46,856 nucleotides of DNA from Alphaproteobacteria bacterium (GTDB taxonomy: Bacteria; Pseudomonadota; Alphaproteobacteria; Rs-D84; NBLK01), in the NCBI GenBank assembly GCA_016937865.1, contig JAFGVS010000031.1, positions 1 to 46,856 on the forward strand, read 5' to 3'. How positions within the stretch are numbered: position 1 is the first letter of the stretch; the number at the start of each line of letters is the position of its first letter. A program made the position numbers and the translations under genes. The notes beneath the pieces are model-generated. The model worked only from the letters and a program-made list of their open reading frames with translations. It was not told the DNA's origin and ran no database searches. Shown here piece by piece: positions 25,320 through 34,098 of this stretch.

Positions 25320-26158
25320 AGGCTTTGATCCTCGCGGGCGCAACCGCATCCGGGAAATCATCTCGTGCATTGGAAATCGCCAAAGCACAAAACGGCGTGA
25401 TTATAAATTGCGACAGCCGACAGCTCTATAAAGATGTTCCTATTTTGGCCGCGTGCCCATTGGAATCTGAAAAAAAAGAGATTCCACATTATTTATATGA
25501 AATTTTAGACGGTACGGAAAAATATGACGCAATGGCGTATGCCCGCGCTGTTGCGCAAATCTTGCCGGAAATGGAATCTATGGGAAAAACGCCGATTTTT
25601 GTGGGCGGAACGGGGCTATATATCAATGCGCTTATGAAAGGATTGTCCCCAATTCCAAATGTAAATGCCTGTGTGGTGGAAGCCTTAAACGCCAAAGCCA
25701 AAGAGCGTCCTGTCCAAGATCTCCATGAAGAGCTTTCCCGCAAAGACCCAGAACTGGCGACGCGTTTATCACCAACCGATACACAGCACATTTTACGTGG
25801 CTTGGCGGTGTTTGATTCGACGAAACGACCACTGTCGTATTTTCAAAGCTTACCAAAACAAAAAGTCATCGATCTCGATGTTGAATTTGAATTGATAGAG
25901 CGACCCGTTAAAGAACTCTGGGAACGGATTGAACAACGCGTGACTTGGATGTTTGAAAATGGCGCAATTGAGGAAGTGAAAAAACTCAAAGCAAAAAATT
26001 ACCCAGAAACAGCACCTGTCTTGGAAAGTATCGGCGTGTCTGAAATCTTGGATTTATTGGATGAAAAAATGACAATGGATGAAGCCAAAGAATTAATTAC
26101 CATCCGCACCCGGCAATATGCCAAACGCCAACGCACGTGGTTCCGCGGTCAGCTATAA
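25316..26158 (+). CDS. miaA: tRNA dimethylallyltransferase
   Basis: 280 residues. Adds a dimethylallyl group to A37 of tRNAs reading UNN codons. P-loop GATASGKSSRA at residue 8, then NCDSRQLYKDVPI (substrate-binding DSRQ), GTGLYINALMKGL at about 100 and the C-terminal RTRQYAKRQRTWFR signature. Slightly shorter than the usual 300-316. Its ATG overlaps the tsaC stop (ATGA), so both A37 modification enzymes are translated together. It ends 3 bp before the convergent rnhA. Confidence 0.94.
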   Translation: MKALILAGATASGKSSRALEIAKAQNGVIINCDSRQLYKDVPILAACPLESEKKEIPHYLYEILDGTEKYDAMAYARAVAQILPEMESMGKTPIFVGGTGLYINALMKGLSPIPNVNACVVEALNAKAKERPVQDLHEELSRKDPELATRLSPTDTQHILRGLAVFDSTKRPLSYFQSLPKQKVIDLDVEFELIERPVKELWERIEQRVTWMFENGAIEEVKKLKAKNYPETAPVLESIGVSEILDLLDEKMTMDEAKELITIRTRQYAKRQRTWFRGQL

Positions 26159-26161
26159 AAA

Positions 26162-26602
26162 TTAAAGGCTGCGGTGTTTTTCAATTTCGCCAGTGGCAAG
26201 GTTATCCACATGCTCGTTCCATTGATCGCCACTGTGGCCTTTAACCCAGTGCCACTCAATATCATGGCGATTAACTTGTTCTTGTAAAGCCTGCCAAAGT
26301 TCTTTGTTTTTAACGGGTTTTTTATTCGCCGTACGCCAATTATTTTTCTCCCAATTAAAAATCCATTTGGTCATACCATCTTTAACATAAGTGCTATCGG
26401 TATACAGGGCGACAGTGCATTTTTCTTTGAGGGTTTTAAGCGATTCAATGACGGCGGTGAGTTCCATTTGATTATTGGTGGTGTGTGCGGCATAACCAGA
26501 AAGATCTTTTTGATGTTCGCCGTATAAAAGAACCGCACCCCAGCCACCTTTGCCAGGATTGCCACTACATGCGCCATCCGTGTAGATTGTAATTTTTTTC
26601 AT
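26162..26602 (-). CDS. rnhA: Ribonuclease HI
   Basis: 146 residues from ATG 26602 ([20 protein letters not shown]). An ATG nine bases upstream would put the AAGGA ribosome site too close. Cleaves the RNA strand of RNA-DNA hybrids. All four catalytic acids are visible: Asp in YTDGACSGN, Glu in QMELTAVIE, Asp in [11 protein letters not shown] and Asp in HVDNLA, with His in KGHSGD. It begins one base after the glyA stop, so it is cotranscribed with glyA. Confidence 0.95.
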   Translation of the reverse strand: MKKITIYTDGACSGNPGKGGWGAVLLYGEHQKDLSGYAAHTTNNQMELTAVIESLKTLKEKCTVALYTDSTYVKDGMTKWIFNWEKNNWRTANKKPVKNKELWQALQEQVNRHDIEWHWVKGHSGDQWNEHVDNLATGEIEKHRSL

Positions 26603-26603
26603 C

Positions 26604-27758
26604 TTAAGCATTTTCCTTTAGGTCAAAAATCACATCCGCAATCATGTTGCCCACTTTTTTGAAATCTTCTTCAGTATAACCGCGGGTGGTCATCGCAGGT
26701 GTGCCGAGGCGAATCCCAGAAGGACGGGTCGGCGGGGCATCATCAAAAGGAATGCCATTCTTATTACAGACAATACCGGCTTTTTCGAGAGTGTCGGCCA
26801 CAATGTCGCCTGTAAGTCCCAAGGGGCGTAAATCAACCAACATCAAATGTGTTTCCGTGCCACCGCCACTTAAGGTCAGGCCTCTTTCAATAAGAGCCGC
26901 CGCTAAAGCTTTGGCATTCTTAATGATCTGAGTCGCATAATCTTTAAAACTTGGATGTAAGGCTTCTTCCAGGGCAATGGCCTTGGCGGCAATCACATGC
27001 ATTAAAGGCCCCCCTTGCGATCCTGGGAAAACAGCAGAATTAATTTTTTTCGCAAGCGCTTCATCATTCGTTAAGATCATCCCAGCACGTGGGCCACGGA
27101 GTGTTTTATGCGTTGTTGTTGAAACAAGATGAGCATATGGAAAAGGGGAGGGGTGAGCGCCACCAGCGATAAGACCGGCAATATGTGAAATATCGGCCAG
27201 CAATGTCGCGCCAACGGAATCAGCAATGTCTCGGAAGGCTTTGAAATCAATTTGGAAAGGATAGGCCGATCCACCGGCAATAATTAATTTGGGTTGATGT
27301 TCTTGGGCTAAGGCTTTAATCGCGTCGTAATCTAAACGGAAGGTTTTCGGATTAACATCATAAGAAACGGCATTAAACCATTTCCCGGAAAGGTTGGGGC
27401 CTGCACCATGGGATAAATGACCGCCAGATTTTAAATTCATACCTAAAACAGTGTCGCCTGGTTTGACGGTGGCAAGAAAAACAGATAAGTTTGCGTTCGC
27501 ACCACTATGAGGTTGTACATTGGCAAAATTACACCCAAAGAGTTTTTTGGCTTTTTCAATTGCGTTGGACTCAATGGCGTCTACAAATTCACATCCTTGG
27601 TAATAACGCGCATAAGGATAGCCCTCGGCGTATTTATTTGTCAGAACAGAACCTTGGGCAGATAGGACAGCATCAGAAACAAAGTTTTCGGATGCAATCA
27701 GATTAATGGCTTTTTGTTGACGCTGGGTTTCTTTTTGGATAAGGTCTAAAATAGTCAT
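26604..27758 (-). CDS. glyA: Serine hydroxymethyltransferase
   Basis: 384 residues. PLP enzyme converting serine and tetrahydrofolate to glycine and methylene-tetrahydrofolate. Motifs: [44 protein letters not shown], the PLP lysine in [12 protein letters not shown], and GSQGGPLMH. It is about 30-40 residues shorter than typical GlyA (415-430), with a clipped N-terminus; an in-frame stop about 30 bp upstream excludes a longer form. Ribosome site AGGATTG. Divergent from folD, its partner in one-carbon metabolism, with only 51 bp between them. Confidence 0.95.
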   Translation of the reverse strand: MTILDLIQKETQRQQKAINLIASENFVSDAVLSAQGSVLTNKYAEGYPYARYYQGCEFVDAIESNAIEKAKKLFGCNFANVQPHSGANANLSVFLATVKPGDTVLGMNLKSGGHLSHGAGPNLSGKWFNAVSYDVNPKTFRLDYDAIKALAQEHQPKLIIAGGSAYPFQIDFKAFRDIADSVGATLLADISHIAGLIAGGAHPSPFPYAHLVSTTTHKTLRGPRAGMILTNDEALAKKINSAVFPGSQGGPLMHVIAAKAIALEEALHPSFKDYATQIIKNAKALAAALIERGLTLSGGGTETHLMLVDLRPLGLTGDIVADTLEKAGIVCNKNGIPFDDAPPTRPSGIRLGTPAMTTRGYTEEDFKKVGNMIADVIFDLKENA

Positions 27759-27809
27759 ATCAATCCTTTTTACTTTATTTTTTCAAAAGACTAATGTAAA
27801 GTCGTTCGC

Positions 27810-28664
27810 ATGACAAGCGCAAAAATTATAGATGGCACTTTTTTAGCCAAAGAAATCTTAGAAAAACTCGAAAAAGATGTAAAAAGTCTAAAGCGCGTTC
27901 CTTCTTTTGTTGTTGTAAAAGTCGGCTGTAATACGGCTTCTGAAATTTATGTCAGAAACAAGCTTAGAAAAGCAGAAGAAATTGGCATAAAAGGTAATAA
28001 AATTGAATGCAGTGAAGATATTTCACAAGAAGACTTAATCACAATTATTGAAAAATTAAACAGGGATTCTGCTGTCGATGGTATAATTGTTCAATTGCCA
28101 CTTCCAAAACATATTGACGAAAATATTATTTTGGAAAAAGTAGCGCCTGAAAAAGATGCGGATTGTTTAAATCCAAAGAATATTGGGCGGGTGATGCTGG
28201 GAAATCCGTTCGTTTTGCCATGTACCCCTCAAGGTATTTTAACGGCGATAAAATCGGTTCGAAAAGAGTTAACAGGAAATAGTGTGGCGATTATTGGTCG
28301 ATCAAACATTGTTGGTAAACCGTTAGTGCCATTACTCTTAAAAGAAGATTGTACCGTTTCTGTTTTGCACTCTAAAACGCCAGATTTAACAAAATATACA
28401 CGGAAAGCAGATATTGTGATTGTTGCTGCTGGGGCACCCAAATTTATAACGGAAACAATTATTAAAGAAGGGGCCATTGTCATTGATGTCGGGATTAACC
28501 GGATTGATGGGAAAATTGTTGGAGACGTGGATTTCGAGCGTGTGAAAGAAAAAGCGTTTGCGATTACGCCTGTCCCTAAAGGAATTGGACCGCTAACGGT
28601 GATTTATTTGATGAAAAACATTGTTGATTTATATAAGAAACAACACGAACCATCAGAATCGTAA
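27810..28664 (+). CDS. folD: Methylene-tetrahydrofolate dehydrogenase/cyclohydrolase
   Basis: 284 residues. Interconverts methylene-, methenyl- and formyl-tetrahydrofolate with NADP. Visible: IYVRNKLRKAEEIGI with the catalytic lysine region, DGIIVQLPLPKHID, DCLNPKNIGR, the dinucleotide-binding GRSNIVGKPLVPLLL, and near the end PVPKGIGPLTV where the family usually reads PGGVGPMT. Length is normal. It stands opposite glyA and uses the product of that enzyme. A good ribosome site is not obvious. Confidence 0.93.
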   Translation: MTSAKIIDGTFLAKEILEKLEKDVKSLKRVPSFVVVKVGCNTASEIYVRNKLRKAEEIGIKGNKIECSEDISQEDLITIIEKLNRDSAVDGIIVQLPLPKHIDENIILEKVAPEKDADCLNPKNIGRVMLGNPFVLPCTPQGILTAIKSVRKELTGNSVAIIGRSNIVGKPLVPLLLKEDCTVSVLHSKTPDLTKYTRKADIVIVAAGAPKFITETIIKEGAIVIDVGINRIDGKIVGDVDFERVKEKAFAITPVPKGIGPLTVIYLMKNIVDLYKKQHEPSES

Positions 28665-28775
28665 CCTTATTTTTTTCTACTAGATTTTTATTTTCAGCCA
28701 TGCTAATTTCCAACAGGAGACAGGGATTATTTTCCAAAAATAAGAAAATAAAAACAAATACCTCAAACAAGAAAC

Positions 28776-28918
28776 AAAGTGAAATTAAAACGTAGTGGTC
28801 ATGCGTTGAGATCATTGTTGTTTTAGGACGAAGATGTGCATGAAGCACATCGAAGGATGTCCGCGAAACGGCAATTAGCGCAGGCAGGATTAATTTCCAA
28901 GAGAGAAAGAATAATATT
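28776..28918 (+). promoter_or_regulatory. Structured leader upstream of the Kef-type antiporter gene (related to the capsid-gene leader)
   Basis: Two consecutive hairpins can form: a 14-bp stem at 28787-28824 around the GGTCATG loop, and GGAC / GTCC (28826-28829 with 28859-28862) enclosing GATGTGC-ATGAA-GCACATC. Then comes TTTCCAAGAGAG before the start codon. The order of conserved words (AAAGTGAAAT, GGTCATG, hairpin, TTTCCAA, purine-rich site) recurs at 32028-32195. Covariation not tested. Confidence 0.4.
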
Positions 28919-30799
28919 ATGAATGGTTTATTAAGTTTGATTGCAGTGCTTTCTGCGACAGTACTGAGTGTCGCAATTTTGCGTCGATTAGGTCTTGGGA
29001 CCGTTCTCGGGTTTTTAATTGCCGGGATTATCGTGGGGCCGATCGGGTTTGATTTGATCCAACACACCCATACGGTTGAAATGTTGGGAGAATTTGGGCT
29101 TCTATTCTTACTTTTTATTATCGGGCTGGATTTCCGGCTATCCAGATTAAAAGAAATGCGCCGTGCGCTTTGGGGATTGGGCAGTGCCGAGTTTTTTATT
29201 GTCGGCGGGATTTTCCTAAGTATTGGTCTAACCATCGGGCTAACGGTGGAACAAGCATTATTGGTGGGTTTTTCTTTGGCCTTATCTTCAACGGCGATGG
29301 ACCTCCAATTGTTAACAGAAAGAGAAGAGCTCGCAACATCATTTGGGCGTGCCACCTTAGGGACGCTTCTTTTCCAAGATTTGATGGCAATTCCATTGTT
29401 GGCGTTCTTGCCGCTCCTTGCGGATTCAGGGCATTCGGTATCGTTTGATGTCGGGCAAGCCTTTTTAGAGGCGATCATTTTGATTGGATTTGTTTTCATT
29501 TTTGCAAAACGCATTGCCCCCTTTATTTTAAAAACGATTGCGAAGATTAAAAGTCCAGAGGCTTTTACAGTGGCTTCTATCGTCTTGGTGCTTGTGATGT
29601 GTGCGGCAACCAGTGCGGCTGGACTGCCAATGTCTTTAGGCGCCTTTGCCGCAGGGATGATGTTAGCAGAAAGTAATTACCGTCATCAAATTCAAACAGA
29701 TATTATGCCGTTTAAAGCATTGTTGCTGGGTCTTTTCTTCGTCGTATTAGGAAGCACGTTAAACTTGAGGCTTTTGATTGCACATCCAAGCTACATTATT
29801 GCGGCAGTTAGTGGATTAATTGCTTTAAAATTAGTGCTAATATTTCTTATTTCAAAAGGCATTATGAATTTACGGACAAAAGAAAGCTTCAAAACAGCCT
29901 TACTCTTGGCACAAGGGGGTGAATTTGCATTGGTTGTATTCCAATTGGCCTTGGTTAAATTTAAGATATTACCACCAGAAATTGGACAAGGCTTAATGCT
30001 CGTGATTTTGGTTTCAATGACACTCACGCCGATCCTTTGCAAATTAGCAGAGCTATTAGAAAAGAATGGCCGGCTTTTTCCACACAAAATGGATTCTGTT
30101 CCAAATGGGGAATTGGCAGTTTCTGATCACGTTATTATTGGCGGATTTGGACGCGTCGGACAAACCATTGCGTACATGTTAGAAAAAGCAAAAATCCCGT
30201 ATACGGCAATTGATATGGAACCTGATCGCGTCGTTGAAGGACGAAACATGGGGTATCCAGTATATTATGGTGATGTGACGCGTTATGATGTTTTACGGAC
30301 GATTGGTGCCGATCGGGCCAATATCGCCGTCATTGCATTAGATAAAGTTTCTGTTGTAAAACAAACGGTTAATTCAATTGCGGAAAACTTCCCACACATT
30401 AAAATCTTTGCCCGTGCGCGAAACCATTTTGAAAGCGAAGCCTTGAAAAAACATGGCGTGACGGCAACGATGCCAGAAACAATTGAATCAAGCTTACAAT
30501 TAGGGCGTGTTGTTCTTGATGCGGTTGGTGTGGAAAAAGAACGTATTTTTGGATTAATTGGGGATTTACGTCTGGATGATTATGCGGAATTATATAAAAT
30601 TATTGAAGCTTCTCAAAGTCCACAAAAATTGGCGCTGACCCCAAAAGCCCGGAATAAAAAGATTCACGCGGCTTTGGCAAGAATGTTTAAAAAAGCGGAT
30701 GTGCCTGTAGAATTAGTGGAGAATAAAGATAAGAAACCACCTAAACCTAAAAAAATGATAAAAAAAGCAACGAAAAAAGTTGTAAAAAAGAAAAAGTAA
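28919..30799 (+). CDS. CPA2 (Kef-type) monovalent cation/proton antiporter with TrkA-N domain
   Basis: 626-residue inner-membrane protein. About twelve hydrophobic segments fill residues 1-385, beginning SLIAVLSATVLSVAILRRLG and including the family's GFLIAGIIVGP and GLDFRLSRLKEMRR. A cytosolic Rossmann TrkA-N domain follows (HVIIGGFGRVGQTIAYMLE at about 403, then AIDMEPDRVVEGR). The tail is lysine- and proline-rich. It resembles YbaL/KefB proteins that exchange K+ or Na+ for H+; the transported ion cannot be read from sequence. No KefF/KefG partner is nearby. The 254-bp gap upstream carries a structured leader, so regulation at RNA level is possible. Confidence 0.88.
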   Translation: MNGLLSLIAVLSATVLSVAILRRLGLGTVLGFLIAGIIVGPIGFDLIQHTHTVEMLGEFGLLFLLFIIGLDFRLSRLKEMRRALWGLGSAEFFIVGGIFLSIGLTIGLTVEQALLVGFSLALSSTAMDLQLLTEREELATSFGRATLGTLLFQDLMAIPLLAFLPLLADSGHSVSFDVGQAFLEAIILIGFVFIFAKRIAPFILKTIAKIKSPEAFTVASIVLVLVMCAATSAAGLPMSLGAFAAGMMLAESNYRHQIQTDIMPFKALLLGLFFVVLGSTLNLRLLIAHPSYIIAAVSGLIALKLVLIFLISKGIMNLRTKESFKTALLLAQGGEFALVVFQLALVKFKILPPEIGQGLMLVILVSMTLTPILCKLAELLEKNGRLFPHKMDSVPNGELAVSDHVIIGGFGRVGQTIAYMLEKAKIPYTAIDMEPDRVVEGRNMGYPVYYGDVTRYDVLRTIGADRANIAVIALDKVSVVKQTVNSIAENFPHIKIFARARNHFESEALKKHGVTATMPETIESSLQLGRVVLDAVGVEKERIFGLIGDLRLDDYAELYKIIEASQSPQKLALTPKARNKKIHAALARMFKKADVPVELVENKDKKPPKPKKMIKKATKKVVKKKK

Positions 30800-30806
30800 A
30801 AAAATC

Positions 30807-30835
30807 TTGCGTTTCGGTGGAAACATTTATATAGT
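30807..30835 (+). promoter_or_regulatory. Promoter of rpmG
   Basis: TTGCGT, 17 bp, TATAGT, ending 40 bp before the rpmG ATG. Confidence 0.6.
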
Positions 30836-30874
30836 CTGCCAGCAAGAATTTGAAAAAGTATAAAAAGGGGTGTT

Positions 30875-31048
30875 ATGGCCAAAAAAGATACAATTTTCGT
30901 TCGTATGATGAACAAAGCAACCGGCATGTATTATGCGATGAAGAAAAATCCGAAATCGGAAAATACTAAAGGTAAGATGACAATGCGTAAATATGATAAA
31001 AAATTACGTAAACATGTAACTTTTACAGAAACAAAAATGCCTAAATAA
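30875..31048 (+). CDS. rpmG: 50S ribosomal protein L33
   Basis: 57 residues, MAKKDTIFVRMMNKATGMYY, then KNPKSENTKGKMTMRKYDKKLRKHVTFTETK, the L33 pattern. It has no zinc cysteines, so it is the cysteine-free form. Ribosome site AAAAGGGG. It lies between its own promoter and terminator, so it is a single-gene unit. Confidence 0.96.
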   Translation: MAKKDTIFVRMMNKATGMYYAMKKNPKSENTKGKMTMRKYDKKLRKHVTFTETKMPK

Positions 31049-31075
31049 GCATAATGGTTTAAGTTTAAAAAATTC

Positions 31076-31103
31076 AAAACAACCCTTCGGGGTTGTTTTT
31101 TTT
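31076..31103 (+). terminator. Terminator after rpmG
   Basis: Stem AAAACAACCC / GGGTTGTTTT with a TTCG tetraloop and a T-run. Confidence 0.9.
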
Positions 31104-31195
31104 ATGCACAAATGTCTGTGTCTAAAAGAAAAAAGACAAATTCAGTTTTAGGTGTTCAAATATAAGTGTAGGGTTAAAAACAAAAGGAGAATATT

Positions 31196-31753
31196 ATGTT
31201 TAACATAAAATTCAAAAGGTATGTTCATCAACTTAAAGAGCTGATGTATAAAAGACCAGTAGGAGCTCAAGAGGTGGCAGAGGCCGAGAACTTAATAGAA
31301 AAGGCCGTTTTATTATCCGAAACAGGTTTTTTTTCTAAAGGAAATAAACGGTTTCTAAAAGAGCAGATGACTAAAATACTGGATTGTGGTAGAGATCATT
31401 TAAAGGCAGGCGAATTTGCAAGTGATTATCGTGCCATAAAGAGTGAGCCGGCGCTAGAATGGTATCGCTCTGCAGATCTTAAAGAGAAACTATACGAAAA
31501 AATATCGCAAAAATGGGATTGGCTTTATGACGAAGAACATCAAAAAAATCTAAATAGAGTCATGCGATTTGAAACATTCACGAATGCCCTTTTTGTAAAA
31601 ACACAACACGGCGAAAATCCTTATCAAGAAGAGATAGATGAAGTCCGAGGTATAAAGCGCGTAGAAGATCCAAAAATCTTAAGAGTAGATTTTAAAAGAA
31701 GAAAAGAATCACCTATTTTAGAAGAAGCAATTCTTTTGAGGCAGCGTGGATAA
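31196..31753 (+). CDS. Hypothetical protein, 185 residues
   Basis: Cytosolic, charged and mostly helical, with no signal peptide or membrane segment. Contains EVAEAENLIEKAVLLSE and the Trp/Tyr-rich KISQKWDWLYDEEHQKN. Ribosome site AAAAGGAG is strong, of the same style as in the phage cassette downstream, and the gene has its own terminator. No family recognised. It could be a host gene or the outermost gene of the phage element; its position just before the promoter at 31818 leaves this open. Confidence 0.65.
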   Translation: MFNIKFKRYVHQLKELMYKRPVGAQEVAEAENLIEKAVLLSETGFFSKGNKRFLKEQMTKILDCGRDHLKAGEFASDYRAIKSEPALEWYRSADLKEKLYEKISQKWDWLYDEEHQKNLNRVMRFETFTNALFVKTQHGENPYQEEIDEVRGIKRVEDPKILRVDFKRRKESPILEEAILLRQRG

Positions 31754-31760
31754 GTCATAT

Positions 31761-31792
31761 AAAAAACACCTCTTAAGTGGGGTGTTTTTTTT
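31761..31792 (+). terminator. Terminator after the 185-residue gene
   Basis: AAAAAACACC / GGTGTTTTTT stem with a 10-base loop and a T-run. Confidence 0.85.
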
Positions 31793-31817
31793 ATTTTGAA
31801 AAAGATTCAATTTATAC

Positions 31818-31846
31818 TTGACTCTCGTGAAAAAATTCTTTATAAT
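31818..31846 (+). promoter_or_regulatory. Near-consensus sigma-70 promoter
   Basis: TTGACT, 17 bp, TATAAT: the best promoter match in the window. No open reading frame with a ribosome site follows before the terminator at 31942. Confidence 0.82.
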
Positions 31847-31852
31847 AGAGTC

Positions 31853-31967
31853 TTGTAAAAGGGGCCGTTGTGCCTTTTTTTTATTTTTAAAACGGATAAC
31901 AGGTCATCTGCTCCACTTTAAAATCGAGCCTTTAAACGATGAACACGCTTTTATAGCGTGTTTTTTT
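31853..31967 (+). ncRNA. Candidate small RNA, about 115 nt
   Basis: Bounded by the promoter at 31818-31846 and a terminator at 31942-31967 (AACACGC / GCGTGTT plus seven T). Internal structure: AAAAGG...CCTTTT with a T-run near 31875-31882 (a possible early stop), and GGA-taa-CAG-gtcat-CTG-c-TCC at about 31895-31915. No start codon with a ribosome site is present. It sits at the junction between host genes and the phage cassette. Its identity is unknown; it does not look like tmRNA, RNase P or a tRNA. Confidence 0.55.
31942..31967 (+). terminator. Terminator of the candidate small RNA
   Basis: AACACGC-TTTTATA-GCGTGTT followed by T5 beyond the stem. Confidence 0.88.
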
Positions 31968-32027
31968 CTCTTTAAAACAAGCCAAATGAAATTCAAATAA
32001 TTTAACAATAAAAACGTCAAGCAATAA

Positions 32028-32195
32028 AAAAAGTGAAATCAAAGTGGCTTTGCCACGGTCATGTTTAAAAGATATTTTTATTTCCAGTATCGCGTACCGC
32101 AGCGTACATATTGTACGTGAGGACACACAGATCACGCCGTAAAATAGATTTAAACAGAATTGGTTTCCAATAGGAACAGAAAGGAACTAATAAAA
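32028..32195 (+). promoter_or_regulatory. Structured leader of the capsid gene (related to the leader at 28776)
   Basis: Hairpins GTGGC-TTT-GCCAC (about 32044-32056), CGTACA-TAT-TGTACG (about 32103-32117) and GTGA / TCAC, then TTTCCAATAGGAAC just before the AAAGGAAC ribosome site. The words AAAGTGAAAT, GGTCATG and TTTCCAA occur in the same order as upstream of the antiporter gene. No clear promoter is visible inside it. Confidence 0.4.
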
Positions 32196-33017
32196 ATGTC
32201 TACATCTATAGACCAAGCTTTTATCAAGCAATTCGAAGTCGATGTCCATTTGGCTTATCAACAAAAAGGGACAAAACTACGTGCGACCGTGCGTTCTAAA
32301 ACAGATATCACGGGAATTTCCACGACTTTTCAAAAAGTCGGAAAAGGAATCGCATCAACAAAATCGCGACACGGTATGGTACCTGTAATGAACCTAGACC
32401 ACACACCTGTGGAATGCGCATTAGAAGATTTCTATGCCGGCGATTGGGTAGATGCATTAGACGAGCTTAAAACAAACGTTGATGAACGTTTTGTTGTGGC
32501 GTCTGCTGGTGCGTATGCTTTGGGACGTAAAACAGATGAGCTAATTGTAAACAAGTTGGGATCTGCAACATCTGCAATCGCGCACGCAACATCTGGTTTA
32601 ACCAAAGATAAAATCATGAATGCGGTGGAAATGCTAAACAGCAATGACGCCCCAGATGATGGTCAAAGATTCGGCATCATCGGTGTAAAACAATGGAGCG
32701 ATTTATTAAATATCCAAGAATTTTCCAGCGCAGATTATGTGGGGGAAAATTATCCATGGCTATCTGGTTCTGAAACACGGAAATGGATGGGCGTGATTTG
32801 GATTTTACATAATGGATTACCGGTAAACACAAACATTCGCGATTGTTTCTTGTATCACAAAAGTGCGATCGGACACGCCGTCGGCAGTGAAGTTCTAACA
32901 GACATTTCATGGCACGGCGAACGTGCTGCACACTTTATTTCAAACCGCATGAGCCAAGGGTCATGCCTGATTGAAGAAAATGGTGTTGTAAAGATCGAAT
33001 GCGATGAAGCTGCGTAA
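32196..33017 (+). CDS. Phage major capsid protein (T7-like podovirus type)
   Basis: 273 residues from ATG 32196, preceded by AAAGGAAC; an open extension upstream lies in the leader. Begins STSIDQAFIKQFEVDVHLAYQQKG and contains TTFQKVGKGIASTKSRHG and DFYAGDWVDALDELKTNVDE, a pattern I know from capsid proteins of alphaproteobacterial short-tailed phages. It would form the icosahedral head on the scaffold encoded at the other end of the cassette. Full-looking, without breaks. First gene of the phage cassette in linear order. Confidence 0.85.
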   Translation: MSTSIDQAFIKQFEVDVHLAYQQKGTKLRATVRSKTDITGISTTFQKVGKGIASTKSRHGMVPVMNLDHTPVECALEDFYAGDWVDALDELKTNVDERFVVASAGAYALGRKTDELIVNKLGSATSAIAHATSGLTKDKIMNAVEMLNSNDAPDDGQRFGIIGVKQWSDLLNIQEFSSADYVGENYPWLSGSETRKWMGVIWILHNGLPVNTNIRDCFLYHKSAIGHAVGSEVLTDISWHGERAAHFISNRMSQGSCLIEENGVVKIECDEAA

Positions 33018-33040
33018 ACTGTTTGAGCAACTACTCCCAC

Positions 33041-33074
33041 AAATCCTCCTTGTCCTTGCACGGGGGATTTTTTT
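33041..33074 (+). terminator. Terminator after the capsid gene
   Basis: AAATCCTCC / GGGGGATTT stem with one G-T pair, then a T-run. The cassette is divided by such hairpins into short transcripts or attenuated steps. Confidence 0.6.
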
Positions 33075-33155
33075 ACGAAAGAAATAAGAAGTAAAAAAAC
33101 TCTATAGACGAAACGAGAGGATTACTTTCTCATAAAATAAAAAAGGAAAGATAAT

Positions 33156-33395
33156 ATGAAACAAGAAAATTTAAGTGTATTGGCCTACGCCAATGGCTTT
33201 ACATTATGGCATTATAAAGATACGGATACATTGCTAAATGTAACCGCATCTACATTTTTCGTGCCGGTGTATAACATTTTAAATGTTGGCGATATGATTA
33301 TGATTAATGCAGGCGCAGGGGCATCGGAAACAGCCGTTGCGTTTGTAAGTGCTCTCAGCAATTCAAGTGTGACACTCAGCACAATGACCCAATAA
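33156..33395 (+). CDS. Small phage protein after capsid, possibly head decoration
   Basis: 79 residues containing NGFTLWHYKDTD and ILNVGDMIMINAG, a beta-rich pattern found in small genes beside capsid or tail genes of podoviruses. Function unproven. Ribosome site AAAGGAAAG. Flanked by terminators on both sides. Confidence 0.6.
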   Translation: MKQENLSVLAYANGFTLWHYKDTDTLLNVTASTFFVPVYNILNVGDMIMINAGAGASETAVAFVSALSNSSVTLSTMTQ

Positions 33396-33404
33396 AAGGG
33401 AACC

Positions 33405-33431
33405 AAATCCCCGCTTTTGCGGGGATTTTAT
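33405..33431 (+). terminator. Strong terminator inside the phage cassette
   Basis: AAATCCCCGC-TTTT-GCGGGGATTT, a perfect 10-bp stem. Its left arm is identical to the one found inside the coding region at 37576. Confidence 0.88.
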
Positions 33432-33456
33432 ATATAGAACTATAAAAGGATTTTAA

Positions 33457-34026
33457 ATGGCTTTTTCATCACTCGATTTGTGCTCTCAAGCGCTTCTTAA
33501 AATAGGGGCATCTCCAATACATTCTTTCGAAGCCAAAACCGCAGAATCTAAAATCGCGAGCGCACTCTATGAATCCATAAAGCAAAATATGCTGTCTTGC
33601 TTTCCATGGACATTTGCAATTAAGACAGAGCGATTGGCAAAGTTGGCAACAGATCCAAAAGCGGATTTTGCCTATGCTTTCCAATTGCCAAACGATTGCT
33701 TGCGTGTGCTATCTGCGGGCGTAAACAAAAAATCAACAGGTCTCGATTATCAAATAAAGGCCACGCAACTCTTAACGACAGCAGACGATATTTATATCAC
33801 GTATCTAACGGATATTCCTGAAACAGATTTTCCGCCCTTCTTTCGACAAGCATTGGTTTCACGGTTGGCCAGTGAGTTTTGTTTGCCTCTCACGGAAAAT
33901 ACAACGCTGGCGACATTCTTATTAAAACAAGCGGAAGTCGATGAAAAAAAATCCCGCGTTATTGATTCACAACAAGAAACCCCACGTGCAATTTTAAACT
34001 TCCCCATGATTGATATAAGGGGATAA
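33457..34026 (+). CDS. Tail tubular protein A-like (T7 gp11 type)
   Basis: 189 residues starting MAFSSLDLCSQALLKIGASPI, then ESIKQNMLSCFPWTFAIKTERLAKL and FQLPNDCLRVL. This is the signature of the gatekeeper/adaptor protein that joins portal to the short tail in T7-like phages; T7 gp11 is 196 residues. Ribosome site AAAAGGA. Intact. Function follows from family membership. Confidence 0.85.
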   Translation: MAFSSLDLCSQALLKIGASPIHSFEAKTAESKIASALYESIKQNMLSCFPWTFAIKTERLAKLATDPKADFAYAFQLPNDCLRVLSAGVNKKSTGLDYQIKATQLLTTADDIYITYLTDIPETDFPPFFRQALVSRLASEFCLPLTENTTLATFLLKQAEVDEKKSRVIDSQQETPRAILNFPMIDIRG

Positions 34027-34098
34027 AAAGACCGCAGAAAGAAAGCAATGCTCTCATTTGGGGGGCTTTTTTAATAGCAAAAATCAAAGGAGAAAAAT

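Noticed and set aside
31818-32000. 60-residue open frame starting inside the promoter
   Set aside because: Its TTG is the -35 element itself, there is no ribosome site, and the frame runs through the terminator at 31942-31967.
33095-33115. CTATAGA sequence resembling part of a T7 RNA polymerase promoter
   Set aside because: Only a short match, a single occurrence, and no phage RNA polymerase gene in the window.
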